NCBI GenBank assembly: GCA_019217005.1
Contig: JAHBNG010000095.1
Span: forward strand, 1-58,880
Source of the DNA: Chloroflexi bacterium TSY
GTDB taxonomy: Bacteria > Chloroflexota > Anaerolineae > Caldilineales > Caldilineaceae
Direction: 5' to 3'
DNA: 58,880 nucleotides
Shown one piece after another: positions 24,080-33,755 of the stretch. Numbering within the stretch: the stretch's first letter is position 1; every line of letters starts with the position of its first letter. A program made the translations under genes and the position numbers. The notes beneath the pieces are model-generated. The model worked only from the letters and a program-made list of their open reading frames with translations. It was not told where the DNA came from and did not search any database.

Positions 24080-25939
24080 ATGAGCATTGCACAAGCAGTT
24101 CCCGTGGCTGCGGAGGCTCACATCCCTGAGGGGTATGATCCGCAGCTCTACAAAATTCGACACAGCGCCGCCCACGTGATGGCACAAGCGGTGCTGGAAC
24201 TTTATCCAGAGGCGAAGATTGCGATTGGTCCGCCAATCAATGATGGTTTTTACTATGACTTCGATCTGGGGCAAGATGAGGAGGGCAAACCACGTAGCTT
24301 TGCACCTGATGATTTAGGCGAGATCCAGAAGCGAATGCGCAAAATCATCGGCGGCAAGCATGAGTTTGTCTATCGAGAAGTAAGCGCAGAGGAAGCTCTC
24401 GCTCTCTTTGCAGACCAGCCCTACAAGCAGGAATTGATCCAAGGGCTGGCAGAGGGTGGCATCGATGAGTATGGCAATGAGAGCGATGAGCCACCCGTGA
24501 TCAGCACCTACAAGCATGATACGTTTGAGGATCTCTGTCGTGGTCCCCACGTGGAGCACACGGGCAAGATCCCGCCCGATGGATTTATGTTGATGAGCGT
24601 GGCGGGGGCCTATTGGCGCGGTGATGAGAACAATCCCATGCTCCAGCGCATCTATGGTACGGCCTGGCGCAACAAGAAGGAGTTAAAGAAGCACTTAGAT
24701 CTGCTGGAAGAGGCCAAAAAGCGTGATCATCGACGATTGGGTCGTGATCTGGAGATCTATCTCTTTGACGATGAAGTTGGCCCAGGTCTGCCCCTTTGGC
24801 AGCCAAACGGTACGGTTATTATTGATGAGCTAGAACAGCTCGCCAAAGAGATCGAGGCGGAAGCAGGGTATGAACGGGTCAAAACGCCCCATCTCTCCAA
24901 AGAAGATCTCTTTCTACGCAGCGGTCATCTGCCCTACTATACGGAAAGCATGTATCCACCTATGGAGATGGAGGGCATAAAGTATTATGTGAAACCCATG
25001 AACTGTCCGTTCCATCACAAAATCTTTGGGGCCAGACCACGCAGTTATCGCGAATTGCCGGTTCGCTACACAGAATATGGGACGTGCTATCGTTATGAGA
25101 AGAGTGGCGAGCTTTTTGGTCTCATGCGCGTGCGCTCGATGCAGATGAACGATGCGCACATCTACTGTTCCGAAGAACAGTTTGAGCAGGAGTTCATGGG
25201 GGTGATCGAACTGTACCGTCGCTATTTTGATCTCTTCGATGTGGAGAAGTTTGTCATGCGTCTGAGCACGCACCACCCCAAGGGGCTGGGCAAAAAGTAT
25301 GTGGACAACAAGCGACTCTGGGAGAAAACGGAAGAGATGGTGCGCAACGCTATGCGAAATGGCGATGTACCCTTTGTGGAGGTGCCAGACGAGGCGGCTT
25401 TCTACGGCCCCAAGATCGATGTGCAAATCTGGAGTGCGATTGGGCGTGAGTTCACGCTGGCAACGAACCAGGTCGACTTTGCTGTGCCCCCGCGTTTTGA
25501 TCTAACATTTACGAACAGCGATGGTTCTGAAGAGACGCCACTCTGTATTCACCGGGCCCCGCTCAGTACACATGAACGTCTGATCGGATTTTTGATTGAG
25601 CACTATGCCGGAAACTTTCCAGTCTGGCTGGCCCCGCAGCAGGTGGCTGTCATACCAATTACGGATGGGCACCACGAATATGGGCTAAATCTACTGAAGC
25701 GCTTAGAAGCAGCTGGCATCCGCGCCAATATTGATATGAGTTCTGATCGCATGAATGCCAAAATTCGAGCTGCCCAACTCAAGAAGGTGCCCTATATGTT
25801 GGTTGTGGGTGACAAGGAAGTTGAAGAAGAGACGGTTTCGTTACGGCGGCGCAACGGGTCTCGTCAAAATGGGATGCCCGTCGCGGAGTTCATTGCGGAC
25901 GTAACGGAGAGGATTCGGACAAGAGCTGGAGAGATATAG
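24080..25939 (+). CDS. thrS: Threonyl-tRNA synthetase
   Basis: A 619-residue class II synthetase that charges tRNA-Thr. After a short N-terminus lacking a full TGS domain it enters the editing/second additional domain (HSAAHVMAQAVLELYP, with the HxxxH editing motif, and DGFYYDF). The catalytic core has motif 1 (YERVKTPHLSKEDL), motif 2 (YRYEKSGELFGLMRVRSMQMNDAHIYC) and motif 3 (PLSTHERLIGFLIEHY), plus the zinc Cys in MNCPFHH. The C-terminal anticodon-binding domain follows (APQQVAVIPI). The ATG has GGAGG upstream. Expression is controlled by the T-box leader. The missing TGS domain makes it slightly shorter than the usual 640 residues. Confidence 0.97.
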   Translation: MSIAQAVPVAAEAHIPEGYDPQLYKIRHSAAHVMAQAVLELYPEAKIAIGPPINDGFYYDFDLGQDEEGKPRSFAPDDLGEIQKRMRKIIGGKHEFVYREVSAEEALALFADQPYKQELIQGLAEGGIDEYGNESDEPPVISTYKHDTFEDLCRGPHVEHTGKIPPDGFMLMSVAGAYWRGDENNPMLQRIYGTAWRNKKELKKHLDLLEEAKKRDHRRLGRDLEIYLFDDEVGPGLPLWQPNGTVIIDELEQLAKEIEAEAGYERVKTPHLSKEDLFLRSGHLPYYTESMYPPMEMEGIKYYVKPMNCPFHHKIFGARPRSYRELPVRYTEYGTCYRYEKSGELFGLMRVRSMQMNDAHIYCSEEQFEQEFMGVIELYRRYFDLFDVEKFVMRLSTHHPKGLGKKYVDNKRLWEKTEEMVRNAMRNGDVPFVEVPDEAAFYGPKIDVQIWSAIGREFTLATNQVDFAVPPRFDLTFTNSDGSEETPLCIHRAPLSTHERLIGFLIEHYAGNFPVWLAPQQVAVIPITDGHHEYGLNLLKRLEAAGIRANIDMSSDRMNAKIRAAQLKKVPYMLVVGDKEVEEETVSLRRRNGSRQNGMPVAEFIADVTERIRTRAGEI

Positions 25940-25951
25940 AACAAATATACG

Positions 25952-26158
25952 GCACTCGCTCATAAACTTAAAAGGTTGTTTGAGGAATTGTGTGGTTTTC
26001 AGTTGGTTTGTTCGTTAGATAGTTGGTGAACAAACGAGCAAACCAACCAACTATCCAACGTTCACCCCACAAAACTGCAAAGAACCACTTAAAGTAAATT
26101 CGTCTGTTCGACTCAACTGAAAACGGTCAAATTTATTTTAAGTCTATGGCAGTGCTCA
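25952..26158. mobile_element. Old MITE, family E, carrying a nested element
   Basis: The outer sequence (GCACTCGCTCATAAACTTAAA, then TAAATTCGTCTGTTCGACTC, ending GGCAGTGCTC) aligns with 42218-42302 once a 114-bp insert is removed. Both copies have an inner inverted repeat of the TTAACATAAATT / AATTTATGTTAA type. It lies just after thrS. Confidence 0.7.
25973..26086. mobile_element. 114-bp element nested in family E MITE
   Basis: A 7-bp duplication ACTTAAA (25966-25972, 26087-26093) flanks a 114-bp insert whose ends are imperfect inverted repeats (AGGTTGTTTGAGGAATTGTG against TGGTTCTTTGCAGTTTTGTG). The centre has a further hairpin (GTTGGTTTGTTCG and its complement). Its removal restores alignment of the host element with the copy at 42218. 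Confidence 0.75.
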
Positions 26159-26292
26159 GCATTGGCAATTCTGGAGAATCGTTCAGAGCATGTACACACA
26201 ATTTTTGAAATTCCCCAAAAAATAATGTATACTTTTGTTGCTCTATAGACGATTTTATACGTGAAACTCCTTCGAATATGGAGCACACAGAG

Positions 26293-26322
26293 GAGGTCCA
26301 GCTGATCACTGGACCTCTTTTT
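26293..26322 (+). terminator. Intrinsic terminator
   Basis: GAGGTCCAG / CTGGACCTC stem with loop CTGATCA followed by TTTTT. It lies 350 bases after thrS and is the first good terminator downstream on that strand. Confidence 0.8.
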
Positions 26323-26595
26323 AAATTCTATCTAGGTTTTCCCTACCGAACGCTTCTATGGAACGTGGGATTCTTCGCTCATCTTAATGGCACAATCGAG
26401 TCTGACTCTGTATAGGATCTGCTCCCGTCTACGATTTTCTGGGCGAATACCCGCTCTAGAATGACACAGTTGGAGAGCTGTCCGGGAAAGAATCTAGATT
26501 TGAAATATGAATTTCCAGAAAATGTGTAAGATTTTTGCCACATGATGCGTCTATACTAATGAACGACAGTCACATGTGGTTTCTCCTTTGGTTTC

Positions 26596-26624
26596 GCTCA
26601 TTTACGTGACATACGTAAATGAGC
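26596..26624. repeat. 12-bp hairpin between thrS and pnp
   Basis: GCTCATTTACGT and ACGTAAATGAGC separated by five bases. No T-run follows. With the two flanking terminators it may be part of a small untranslated transcript; otherwise 26323-26646 shows nothing. Confidence 0.45.
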
Positions 26625-26646
26625 AGTTGGTTAAGTGATGTGGGTG

Positions 26647-26680
26647 TAAAGAAGTCCGGTCAGACGACCGGACTTCTTTA
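26647..26680. terminator. Bidirectional terminator downstream of pnp
   Basis: A perfect 15-bp stem (TAAAGAAGTCCGGTC, loop AGAC, then the complement) lies 19 bases beyond the pnp stop. T-rich tails occur on both strands, though short. It probably ends pnp transcription on the minus strand. Confidence 0.75.
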
Positions 26681-26698
26681 CGTTTATCTCTGTATTGA

Positions 26699-28921
26699 TT
26701 AATATCGCCGTGGACCACGATCTCGATCACGGCCACCGCTGCGACGATCGCGTCCGCCACCCCCGCCGCCGCGCCGGCCATTTCGATCTCGTTCTACCGC
26801 TTCTTCTGCCGTCCAACCTTCGAGGACGGCCTGGCGGCTGAGGCGTACTTTGCCACCCGGATCCACGTCGATGGCCATCACTGTCAGCTCATCGCCGATG
26901 TTGGCCACATCTTCTACTCGGTCAATCCGATAATCGGCCAATTGGCTGATATGGACCATGCCGTCTAAACCAGGCAGGATGTTGACAAATGCACCATACG
27001 GCTCTACACGGACAACTGTTCCCGTGTAAATGCGACCGACGCCTACTTCTTCGGTCATGGCCTGCACTTCAGCCAGTGCTTGTTCTGCCAGAAATCCATC
27101 TGCGCCAGCAATGTAGACCATCCCATCTTCTTCGATATCGATCTTGACCTTATATTGCTCTTGCAGACCTCGCACAGTCTTTCCACCCGGACCGATAATC
27201 TTACCGATCTGTTCCGGATCGATCTCGTGTGTCAAAATCCGTGGGGCAAAGGGGCTCATCTCGTCGCGCGCTTCAGGCAAAGATTCGAGCATCTTTTCCA
27301 TGATGTGCAAGCGACCCTCTCGAGCCTGTGCAAGTGCCTCGCGTAGGATCGCAAAGTCAAGCCCTTTAATCTTCAAGTCCATCTGAAGCGCTGTGATACC
27401 ATGCTTGGTCCCAGCAACCTTGAAGTCCATGTCACCTAGCGCATCTTCCATGCCCTGGATATCACTCAGGACTCGATAGGCGCCGCTCTCTTGATCCTGG
27501 ACCAATCCCATCGCTATCCCTGCTACTGGTGCCAATATCTGAATCCCTGCATCCATGAGGGCCAGCGTGCTGCCACAGACGGACCCCATGCTGGTCGACC
27601 CATTGCTGCTAACGACTTCGCTAACGACGCGAATCGTATAGGGACAATCATTGGGGATCACTGGTTCTAATGCTCGTTCGGCCAAAGCACCATGTCCAAT
27701 CTCGCGGCGTTTCGGTCCGCGCACGGGGTATGCCTCGCCTGTACTGTAGGGAGGGAAGTTGTAGTGATGTAGATAGCGTTTTTCTTCTTCTGGCTGTAAA
27801 GTGTCTAGTCGTTGTACATCACCAAACGTGCCCAAGGTGGCGATTGAGAGAACATGGGTTTCACCACGCATAAAGAGTCCTGAGCCGTGGACGCGAGGCA
27901 CCTTACCCACTTGGGTACTAATGGTGCGAATTTCTGAGGTTGCACGACCATCTGGACGGAGCCCATCCGTGAGAATACGTTGACGAACGGCTTTCTTGAT
28001 GACATCTCCCATGGCGTCGCTTACATCTTCTTCTTTGACCTCTTCGCCTTCAATTCTCTGGGCAAAGGTTTCATTGACTTCTTGACGAATACTATCGAGC
28101 CCCTCCTTCATCTCTTGTTTGTCGGGGCCAGTTGTCAAGAGCGCAGCCACTTTATCCGACGCCAGGTTCGTTACTTCAGATACTGTTTCTTCAGCGGGCA
28201 AGAAGATCTCGTAATCAGTCTCTTTCTCTTTGCCCAGAGTCTCTTGCATTTCGGCAATCAACGAGACAACGGGCTGCATGGATTGATAGGATAATTCTAG
28301 GGCGTCAAGTATCATATCTTCCGGCAATTCATGAGCACCGGCTTCAACCATCAAAATGTTGTCTGAAGTACCCGCAGCGGTCAAATTTAACGTGCTGTTT
28401 GCCATTTGAACGGCTGTTGGATTGACAACCAACTCGCCATCTACATAACCGATGGTGCTCGCCGCAATGGGGCCATTCCACGGGATATCACTGATGGAGA
28501 CAGCAGCAGACGCCGCAATGATGGCCAATGGATCAAACAGATTTTCACCATCAGAGCTTAGTGTCGAGATGATGACTTGAACTTCGTTGCGGAAACCTTT
28601 GGTAAAGAGAGGGCGAAGAGGACGGTCAACCAGACGTGCAATCAAGATTGCTTCTGTTCCTGGTCGGCCCTCACGACGAAAATAATTGCCGGGAATGCGA
28701 CCAGCGGCGTAGAGACGTTCTTCAAACTCGACCGTCATTGGAAAAAAACTGATACCTGGCCGAACTTCTCGACTCATGGTAGCTGTTGCAAAGAGAACTG
28801 TGTCACCATACCGTACGGTGACAGCTCCGCCCGCTTGTTGGGCAAGAATGCCGGTCTCAATGGCTAGGGGGCGCCCTCCAAACTCGGTGCTGAAGGTTTG
28901 TGCGCCATTAAAAAGTTGCAT
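26699..28921 (-). CDS. pnp: Polyribonucleotide nucleotidyltransferase
   Basis: I place the start at the ATG at 28921 ([19 protein letters not shown]), preceded by GAAGGAG, giving 740 residues; the open frame upstream to 29062 is not typical. Two RNase PH domains (first near 1-220, second near 300-540 with [19 protein letters not shown]) flank an alpha-helical domain. A KH domain ([15 protein letters not shown]) and an S1 domain ([33 protein letters not shown]) follow. The tail is Gly/Arg-rich ([17 protein letters not shown]). The enzyme degrades RNA 3' to 5' by phosphorolysis. It lies downstream of rpsO on the same strand, the classical order. Confidence 0.97.
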   Translation of the reverse strand: MQLFNGAQTFSTEFGGRPLAIETGILAQQAGGAVTVRYGDTVLFATATMSREVRPGISFFPMTVEFEERLYAAGRIPGNYFRREGRPGTEAILIARLVDRPLRPLFTKGFRNEVQVIISTLSSDGENLFDPLAIIAASAAVSISDIPWNGPIAASTIGYVDGELVVNPTAVQMANSTLNLTAAGTSDNILMVEAGAHELPEDMILDALELSYQSMQPVVSLIAEMQETLGKEKETDYEIFLPAEETVSEVTNLASDKVAALLTTGPDKQEMKEGLDSIRQEVNETFAQRIEGEEVKEEDVSDAMGDVIKKAVRQRILTDGLRPDGRATSEIRTISTQVGKVPRVHGSGLFMRGETHVLSIATLGTFGDVQRLDTLQPEEEKRYLHHYNFPPYSTGEAYPVRGPKRREIGHGALAERALEPVIPNDCPYTIRVVSEVVSSNGSTSMGSVCGSTLALMDAGIQILAPVAGIAMGLVQDQESGAYRVLSDIQGMEDALGDMDFKVAGTKHGITALQMDLKIKGLDFAILREALAQAREGRLHIMEKMLESLPEARDEMSPFAPRILTHEIDPEQIGKIIGPGGKTVRGLQEQYKVKIDIEEDGMVYIAGADGFLAEQALAEVQAMTEEVGVGRIYTGTVVRVEPYGAFVNILPGLDGMVHISQLADYRIDRVEDVANIGDELTVMAIDVDPGGKVRLSRQAVLEGWTAEEAVERDRNGRRGGGGGGRDRRSGGRDRDRGPRRY

Positions 28922-29183
28922 ATTCAACTCCTTCGTATACTCGGCACGAACACAATTTTGCTTTTTCCTCGTATCCATTGACACGAAAGGGAAAAAGTTA
29001 CTTGATGGCCGTGCGTTGTGTAAATACAGCAATATATAATGCAACTTGGTAGCGCAACTCAATCACTTTCAGGATGCATAAAAGGACCATGCTTATTCAC
29101 CGTTCATGTGCAAACAGAATCACTTCTTAAACAAATAGATAAATGGTACACATTTGGGAAACAAGTGAAGGACCAAGAGTAAG

Positions 29184-29360
29184 CTTGCCGAAAGTGCGGA
29201 ACTGGAGACCGGTACGAAAGGGTTGACTCATCAGACAAAATTGTGCGAATCTTCGTTCTGGTAGAGATTAGAGTGATACGTTTGTACAATTTTTTTAGAT
29301 GAATCAAATCTAAGATAATGCCCTTTCGTCTCGCTCTCCAATGCCGGACTTTTCGGCAAG
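29184..29360. repeat. Imperfect inverted repeat with ~39-bp arms between rpsO and pnp
   Basis: Arms 29184-29222 (from CTTGCCGAAAGTGCGG) and 29321-29360 (ending CTTTTCGGCAAG) are complementary with several mismatches, suggesting an old MITE. A direct repeat related to GACAAAATTGTGCGAAT also occurs at about 29233 and 29417. Otherwise 28922-29488 shows no gene. Confidence 0.6.
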
Positions 29361-29488
29361 AGGGGCTGATAAGCGAAATGGATTGCGCTTCCAAGTTTTT
29401 CGTTTGTGCGCTCATCTGACGAAATTGTGTGAATATGCTCTCGAAAACAGAGATTTACACAACATTTCTTCGATGAGCGAAGTAGAAA

Positions 29489-29529
29489 GAGGGGCGAAGT
29501 CTCTACATTCTTAGACTTACTCGCCCCTC
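29489..29529 (-). terminator. Terminator after rpsO
   Basis: On the minus strand GAGGGGCGA ... TCGCCCCTC, with inner AGTCT / AGACT pairing, is followed by TTTCT. It begins 14 bases after the rpsO stop. Confidence 0.75.
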
Positions 29530-29542
29530 CTACTTGCTTCTA

Positions 29543-29812
29543 TTATTTTCTTAGACCTAAACGGTCAATGACCTGTTGATAACGCTTGGGATCTTTACGT
29601 TTTAAATAGTTCTGGTGACGCCTACGCTGACCGACTAACTTTAACAAACCCCGACGAGAGCCTTCATCGTGTTTGTGTTTATTTAGATGATCGATCAACG
29701 AATTAATTCGTTCTGTCAATAAGGCAATCTGCACCTCCGGTGATCCGGTATCACTGGAATTGATCTGGAATTCTTCGATCAATTCGGCCTTGCGTTCTTT
29801 CGTAATACTCAT
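29543..29812 (-). CDS. rpsO: 30S ribosomal protein S15
   Basis: The 89-residue product is a full-length bS15/uS15: [27 protein letters not shown], LTEHLKxHKHD-type segment ([19 protein letters not shown]) and the C-terminal [27 protein letters not shown]. It binds 16S rRNA at the central domain junction early in 30S assembly. It lies upstream of pnp, and has a good promoter at 29972-30000. Confidence 0.98.
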   Translation of the reverse strand: MSITKERKAELIEEFQINSSDTGSPEVQIALLTERINSLIDHLNKHKHDEGSRRGLLKLVGQRRRHQNYLKRKDPKRYQQVIDRLGLRK

Positions 29813-29971
29813 TTGGTACTCCTATCTGTTAAAGTTCAAACGATAAATTTACTTGCAACGTAACGCAGTAGCTTAGGGTAAACAACTAAATTGATAAGGA
29901 CGTCAATCATTGACATACCTTGCCAAACCACCGCTGTACCAGGCGCATGATTTAGCACAATTGTTCTTGCG

Positions 29972-30000
29972 ATTATAACACGAAACTTAATTTTTGACAA
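29972..30000 (-). promoter_or_regulatory. Promoter of rpsO
   Basis: Minus strand -35 TTGTCA (29995-30000), 17-bp spacer, consensus -10 TATAAT (29972-29977), about 160 bases before the rpsO start. The long leader would leave room for S15 autoregulation, but no specific structure was identified. Confidence 0.75.
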
Positions 30001-30182
30001 ACTTTCGTTTAGGACATCGTTAGTTAAACACCAAAATTCAATTAATTTCGCATCTTATCGTCGCCTAAAAATATAGAATTGCTATCTTGTTGGGTCAGTG
30101 GAAGCCGGGATTCTAAGAAAATCACGCTATAAGAACGAAATAACACTTGCTCAGGTTCCTTAAATCTGGTACGCTGTGTAGC

Positions 30183-32729
30183 ATGACTATCGATAAAGCT
30201 ACCTCAACAACAAAGACTTCCCACGGCGGCACAACACCTGCCAAATTTTCTGTTTTGCGCGGCGTTGTAGAACGGATCACCTTTCACAACGAAGAGAATG
30301 GGTACACAGTCGCAAAACTATTGCCAGAACTCTATTCCGGCAATGCCGGGAACAATTATGCTGGCGGCAATTTCAAGGGCGGTAATCCGCGCGAAGTTGC
30401 CATTGTGGGCAATATGAGCAGCATCAATGTGGGCGAAAGTGTCGAGTTGACTGGGCGTTGGACTGTTCATGCCGAATATGGTAGACAATTTAGCGTGGAA
30501 CAGATGCGCTCGGTATTGCCAGCAACCATTGCGGGGATTGAGAAATATTTAGGAAGTGGGCTGATCAAAGGCGTTGGGCCAGTCACTGCCAAGCGCATTG
30601 TTCAACATTTTGGGCTGGATACCTTAAATGTGATCGAGCAGGACGCATCTCAATTGAACGAAGTCCCTGGAGTTGGGCGCAAACGGGTGCGGCTTATTAC
30701 TCAAGCCTGGGCTGAGCAGCACGCCATCAAGGAGGTAATGCTCTTTTTGCAAAGTCACGGTGTGAGTACAAGCCTGGCAACCAAGATCTACAAATATTAC
30801 GGCGATGAGGCCATTGGCGTTGTCCAGCAAGATCCCTATCGTCTGGCCCACGATATTTTTGGGATTGGGTTTTTGACAGCAGATAAGATTGCCCGATCCC
30901 TTGGCATTCCCGCAAATGCACCGCAACGAGTGGCGGCTGGCATTGCTTTTTCCCTCAATCAGGCTGCTGACGATGGCCATGTCTACCTTCCTACATCGGA
31001 GCTTATCCAACAAACGTCTAAACTTCTCGACGTCACGCCTCAGCAAGCAGGACTTGGCATTTTGCATTTGTGGCGAGATGATCTTGTCAAGGTTGCGGAT
31101 ACACCAGGCGGAGAAGAAAAGCACCCTGACTCACTCTCTTCCGCATCTTCCGAACTTGCTGCAAGTGGAATCAACCAACAAACGGAGCTGGGCGAGATTC
31201 CACAATTGATTGCAGAGCCAGGTGGTCTCTATGCAATGGCAACACAGCAGCAAGCGCAGACCCTATTGGCAGAAGAGCGGGCTGTCTATTTGACACCTCT
31301 TTTCTATAGCGAGATGGGGGTCGCCAATCGGCTGGATCGTCTCTGTCGGATCGGGATCAGTTTCTTGCAACAGCATTTTTCTCATCACACAGACTGGGGT
31401 AGCAAGTTTCAGGAAATCGCCAAGAAGGTGGGTATTCGGTTGGCTACGCAACAACAGAAGGCTGTGCAGACATCACTGACGCATCGAGTGACGATATTGA
31501 CCGGTGGCCCAGGTACAGGCAAAACAACAACTGTCTCCACGATCTTGGCGCTTTGCCAGCAGACTCAAGCACGTGTTTTGCTGGCTGCTCCGACAGGACG
31601 TGCTGCAAAGCGACTCTCGGAGACCACTGGCCGTGAAGCCAAAACTTTGCATCGGTTATTGGAATTTCAGCCTGCTGCTGGCATGGCCTTCAAACGGGAC
31701 GAAGAATCCCCCTTAGAAGGCGAGCTTTTGATTGTGGACGAGGCGTCTATGCTTGATCTGGCGCTCATGAATCATTTACTCAAGGCAATTCCCGCTGGAA
31801 TGCACTTGCTGCTGGTTGGGGATGTGGATCAACTGCCAAGCGTAGGGGCCGGCAATGTGCTGAAGGATATGATTGCGGCCATTGAGAGAACAGAGATTCA
31901 AGATATTGCGAGCGGCAATCAAGGAATGGACGCTACGCAGGCCAATCCTCATCTTCTCATTCCAGGCATGGCCAAAGTTGTCAGATTGGAAACTATCTTT
32001 CGTCAAGCAGCGGGCAGCTACATCATTACCAACGCCCATCGCATCAATGAGGGTCAGATTCCAACGGTTGACAATGAAAATGCGAATGACTTTTTTCTGT
32101 TCAAAACAGAAGAACCGCAACGAGCAGCCCAATTGTGCGTAGAGTTAGTCACAACGCGGATTCCGCGGCGCTTTGCAATACCGTCTGCCGATATTCAGGT
32201 ACTTAGCCCAATGCATCGAGGAGTGGTGGGTGTTGGTGCACTTAACGAACAGTTACAGCAAGCACTGAACCCGCCAGCCCCAAACAAACCTGAACGCCGC
32301 ATTGGCAGTCGTGCCTATCGCCCCCAGGACCGCGTGATGCAGATCCGCAACAACTATGACAAAGACGTCTACAACGGCGATATGGGGACGATCCTGAGCG
32401 TCAATTTGGAGATGCAGAATCTGACGATAAATTTTGAAGGACGAGCCGTACCATATGATTTCTTAGAATTGGACGAGCTGGTCCATGCTTATGCAGTCAG
32501 CGTCCATAAAAGCCAGGGGAGCGAATTCCCTGCGGTCGTGATTCCTATTCTCACAACACACTATATGATGCTCCAGCGCAATCTGTTGTATACTGCTGTG
32601 ACCCGCGCCAAACGATTAGTCGTGTTGGTTGGTCAGACCAAAGCCATCGCGATTGCAGTCAACAACAATAAGGTCACAGAGCGGCATACAGGGTTGATGG
32701 AGCGGCTGGAACAGACGAGTCTAAGGTAA
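30183..32729 (+). CDS. recD2: RecD2-type ATP-dependent DNA helicase
   Basis: I favour the ATG at 30183 (MTIDKATST; 848 residues), though the frame opens at 30147. The N-terminal OB-like domain (VLRGVVERITFHNEENGYTVAKL) is followed by helix-hairpin-helix regions (LIKGVGPVTAKRIVQHFG; LNEVPGVGRKRVRLI), characteristic of RecD2 rather than the RecBCD subunit. The SF1 helicase has Walker A GGPGTGKTTT, Walker B LLIVDEASMLD, motif III LVGDVDQLPSVG, and the late DRVMQIRNNYDKDVYNGD and AYAVSVHKSQGSEFP motifs. It is a 5'-3' helicase in DNA repair. A Gly/Asn-rich insert near residues 55-75 and a variable segment near 310-350 are unusual. Confidence 0.95.
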   Translation: MTIDKATSTTKTSHGGTTPAKFSVLRGVVERITFHNEENGYTVAKLLPELYSGNAGNNYAGGNFKGGNPREVAIVGNMSSINVGESVELTGRWTVHAEYGRQFSVEQMRSVLPATIAGIEKYLGSGLIKGVGPVTAKRIVQHFGLDTLNVIEQDASQLNEVPGVGRKRVRLITQAWAEQHAIKEVMLFLQSHGVSTSLATKIYKYYGDEAIGVVQQDPYRLAHDIFGIGFLTADKIARSLGIPANAPQRVAAGIAFSLNQAADDGHVYLPTSELIQQTSKLLDVTPQQAGLGILHLWRDDLVKVADTPGGEEKHPDSLSSASSELAASGINQQTELGEIPQLIAEPGGLYAMATQQQAQTLLAEERAVYLTPLFYSEMGVANRLDRLCRIGISFLQQHFSHHTDWGSKFQEIAKKVGIRLATQQQKAVQTSLTHRVTILTGGPGTGKTTTVSTILALCQQTQARVLLAAPTGRAAKRLSETTGREAKTLHRLLEFQPAAGMAFKRDEESPLEGELLIVDEASMLDLALMNHLLKAIPAGMHLLLVGDVDQLPSVGAGNVLKDMIAAIERTEIQDIASGNQGMDATQANPHLLIPGMAKVVRLETIFRQAAGSYIITNAHRINEGQIPTVDNENANDFFLFKTEEPQRAAQLCVELVTTRIPRRFAIPSADIQVLSPMHRGVVGVGALNEQLQQALNPPAPNKPERRIGSRAYRPQDRVMQIRNNYDKDVYNGDMGTILSVNLEMQNLTINFEGRAVPYDFLELDELVHAYAVSVHKSQGSEFPAVVIPILTTHYMMLQRNLLYTAVTRAKRLVVLVGQTKAIAIAVNNNKVTERHTGLMERLEQTSLR

Positions 32730-32749
32730 ATATCTATCAGCAGGCAGGG

Positions 32750-33097
32750 GTGGAGGAATATATAATTGTTGATTCTGGCTTACGTCCGGGGCAAGATAGG
32801 GTTCACTACACTGTCCGTGGCTACCGCCTAGAGCGAGGACAGTATGCCGAGATTCAACCGAATGCTGATGGTTGGATCTACAGCTCGATAAACCATGTAT
32901 GGGTCGGAGTCACTGAAGCATGTGATGAATTCATCGTCGTGGATGCTCAGACAGGTGAAGAGATATTGTCAGACGAAGAGCGCGCCGAAGCAGAATCCGC
33001 TGCCCGTGCACGGGCAGAAGAGAGGCAGCGCGAACTTGAGATCGAATTGGAGCGTTTACGAGCACAACTTACTCGCGGTGGTGAACAAGATGGGTAA
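32750..33097 (+). pseudogene. C-terminal remnant of a Uma2-family nuclease-like protein
   Basis: The 115 residues match only the C-terminal tail of Uma2 (DUF820) proteins: VHYTVRGYRLERGQYAEIQPNADGWIYSSINHVWVGV, then a dp-tGe--L segment and an Ala/Glu/Arg-rich helix (ARARAEERQRELEIELERLRAQL) likely to be a coiled coil. The PD-(D/E)xK-like nuclease core that normally precedes it (about 120 residues) is absent and no upstream frame carries it. It starts 21 bases after recD2 with no ribosome site. Confidence 0.6.
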
Positions 33098-33226
33098 TAG
33101 CAGCGAACCATCACATTTTGCCTAAGAATTTCTCGACGGGAATCACGCAATACGATCTATCTTGAAACTCGTGCGTGGCGAATGCCGTCATGCAACTTTA
33201 CTAAAGAAACGATTAAATACAAACTC

Positions 33227-33643
33227 ATGTCAAAAGCAGCAATGTTCGAAGGCTTGGTTGTCGACGAGTTTGGCAACCTGGCAAGTGTAAAATACGTTGG
33301 CGAAAACGCCTGTTATGTCGTTGACGATGATGGCTTTCTACGCCATATTGATGCGGAAGGTGTCGATCGTCAAGTGCTCAAGACGATGCGCGCGCAGGTT
33401 GAGGATCATCGAGAGGTGGCGGTTGATGCGATGCTTGAAATGATGGGGAAAGATGATCTCTTCACCAAAGCCGCACTCGAATCTTCAATCAATAATATAG
33501 AAGACTCGGTTGGTCAGCAGTTGCCAGAACAGGCGCGGCAATGGATGGGCATGTTGGGCTTCCGCATCGTGATCGACCACGAGGGAAATGTCATCGAGTT
33601 GAATATGCCGGAAGGCGCAATTGACGACGATGAAGGGTATTAG
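33227..33643 (+). CDS. Conserved-looking small protein of unknown function
   Basis: I use the ATG at 33227 (138 residues: MSKAAMFEGLVVDEFG). The acidic protein has VVDEFGNLASVKYVGENACYVVDDDGFLRHIDAEGVDRQVL, a helical middle (EVAVDAMLEMMGKDDLFTKAALESSINNIEDSV) and ends IDHEGNVIELNMPEGAIDDDEGY. There is no signal peptide or membrane segment. I do not recognise a family. Good codon structure and length support a real gene. It ends one base before a pair of interleaved inverted repeats. Confidence 0.65.
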   Translation: MSKAAMFEGLVVDEFGNLASVKYVGENACYVVDDDGFLRHIDAEGVDRQVLKTMRAQVEDHREVAVDAMLEMMGKDDLFTKAALESSINNIEDSVGQQLPEQARQWMGMLGFRIVIDHEGNVIELNMPEGAIDDDEGY

Positions 33644-33727
33644 GCCATTCCAGAGAAAGAAATCCCTAATTTGCCAAGTCGATTTCTCTGGAATGGCTTG
33701 CGCTTTTCCAGATCAAATTAGGGATTT
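33644..33727 (+). promoter_or_regulatory. Two interleaved perfect inverted repeats (pseudoknot topology)
   Basis: Repeat A is 33644-33658 with its complement at 33683-33697 (GCCATTCCAGAGAAA, 15 bp). Repeat B is 33660-33673 with its complement at 33714-33727 (AAATCCCTAATTTG, 14 bp). The order A-B-A'-B' allows either two alternative hairpins or an H-type pseudoknot at the 3' end of the preceding transcript. No long T-run follows A'. Confidence 0.6.
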
Positions 33728-33755
33728 TAATTGTTGGAAAAGCCGTAATGCAGAC

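Noticed and set aside
29104..29415. 103-codon minus-strand frame between pnp and rpsO
   Set aside because: It overlaps inverted repeats, has no ribosome site and no protein-like pattern.
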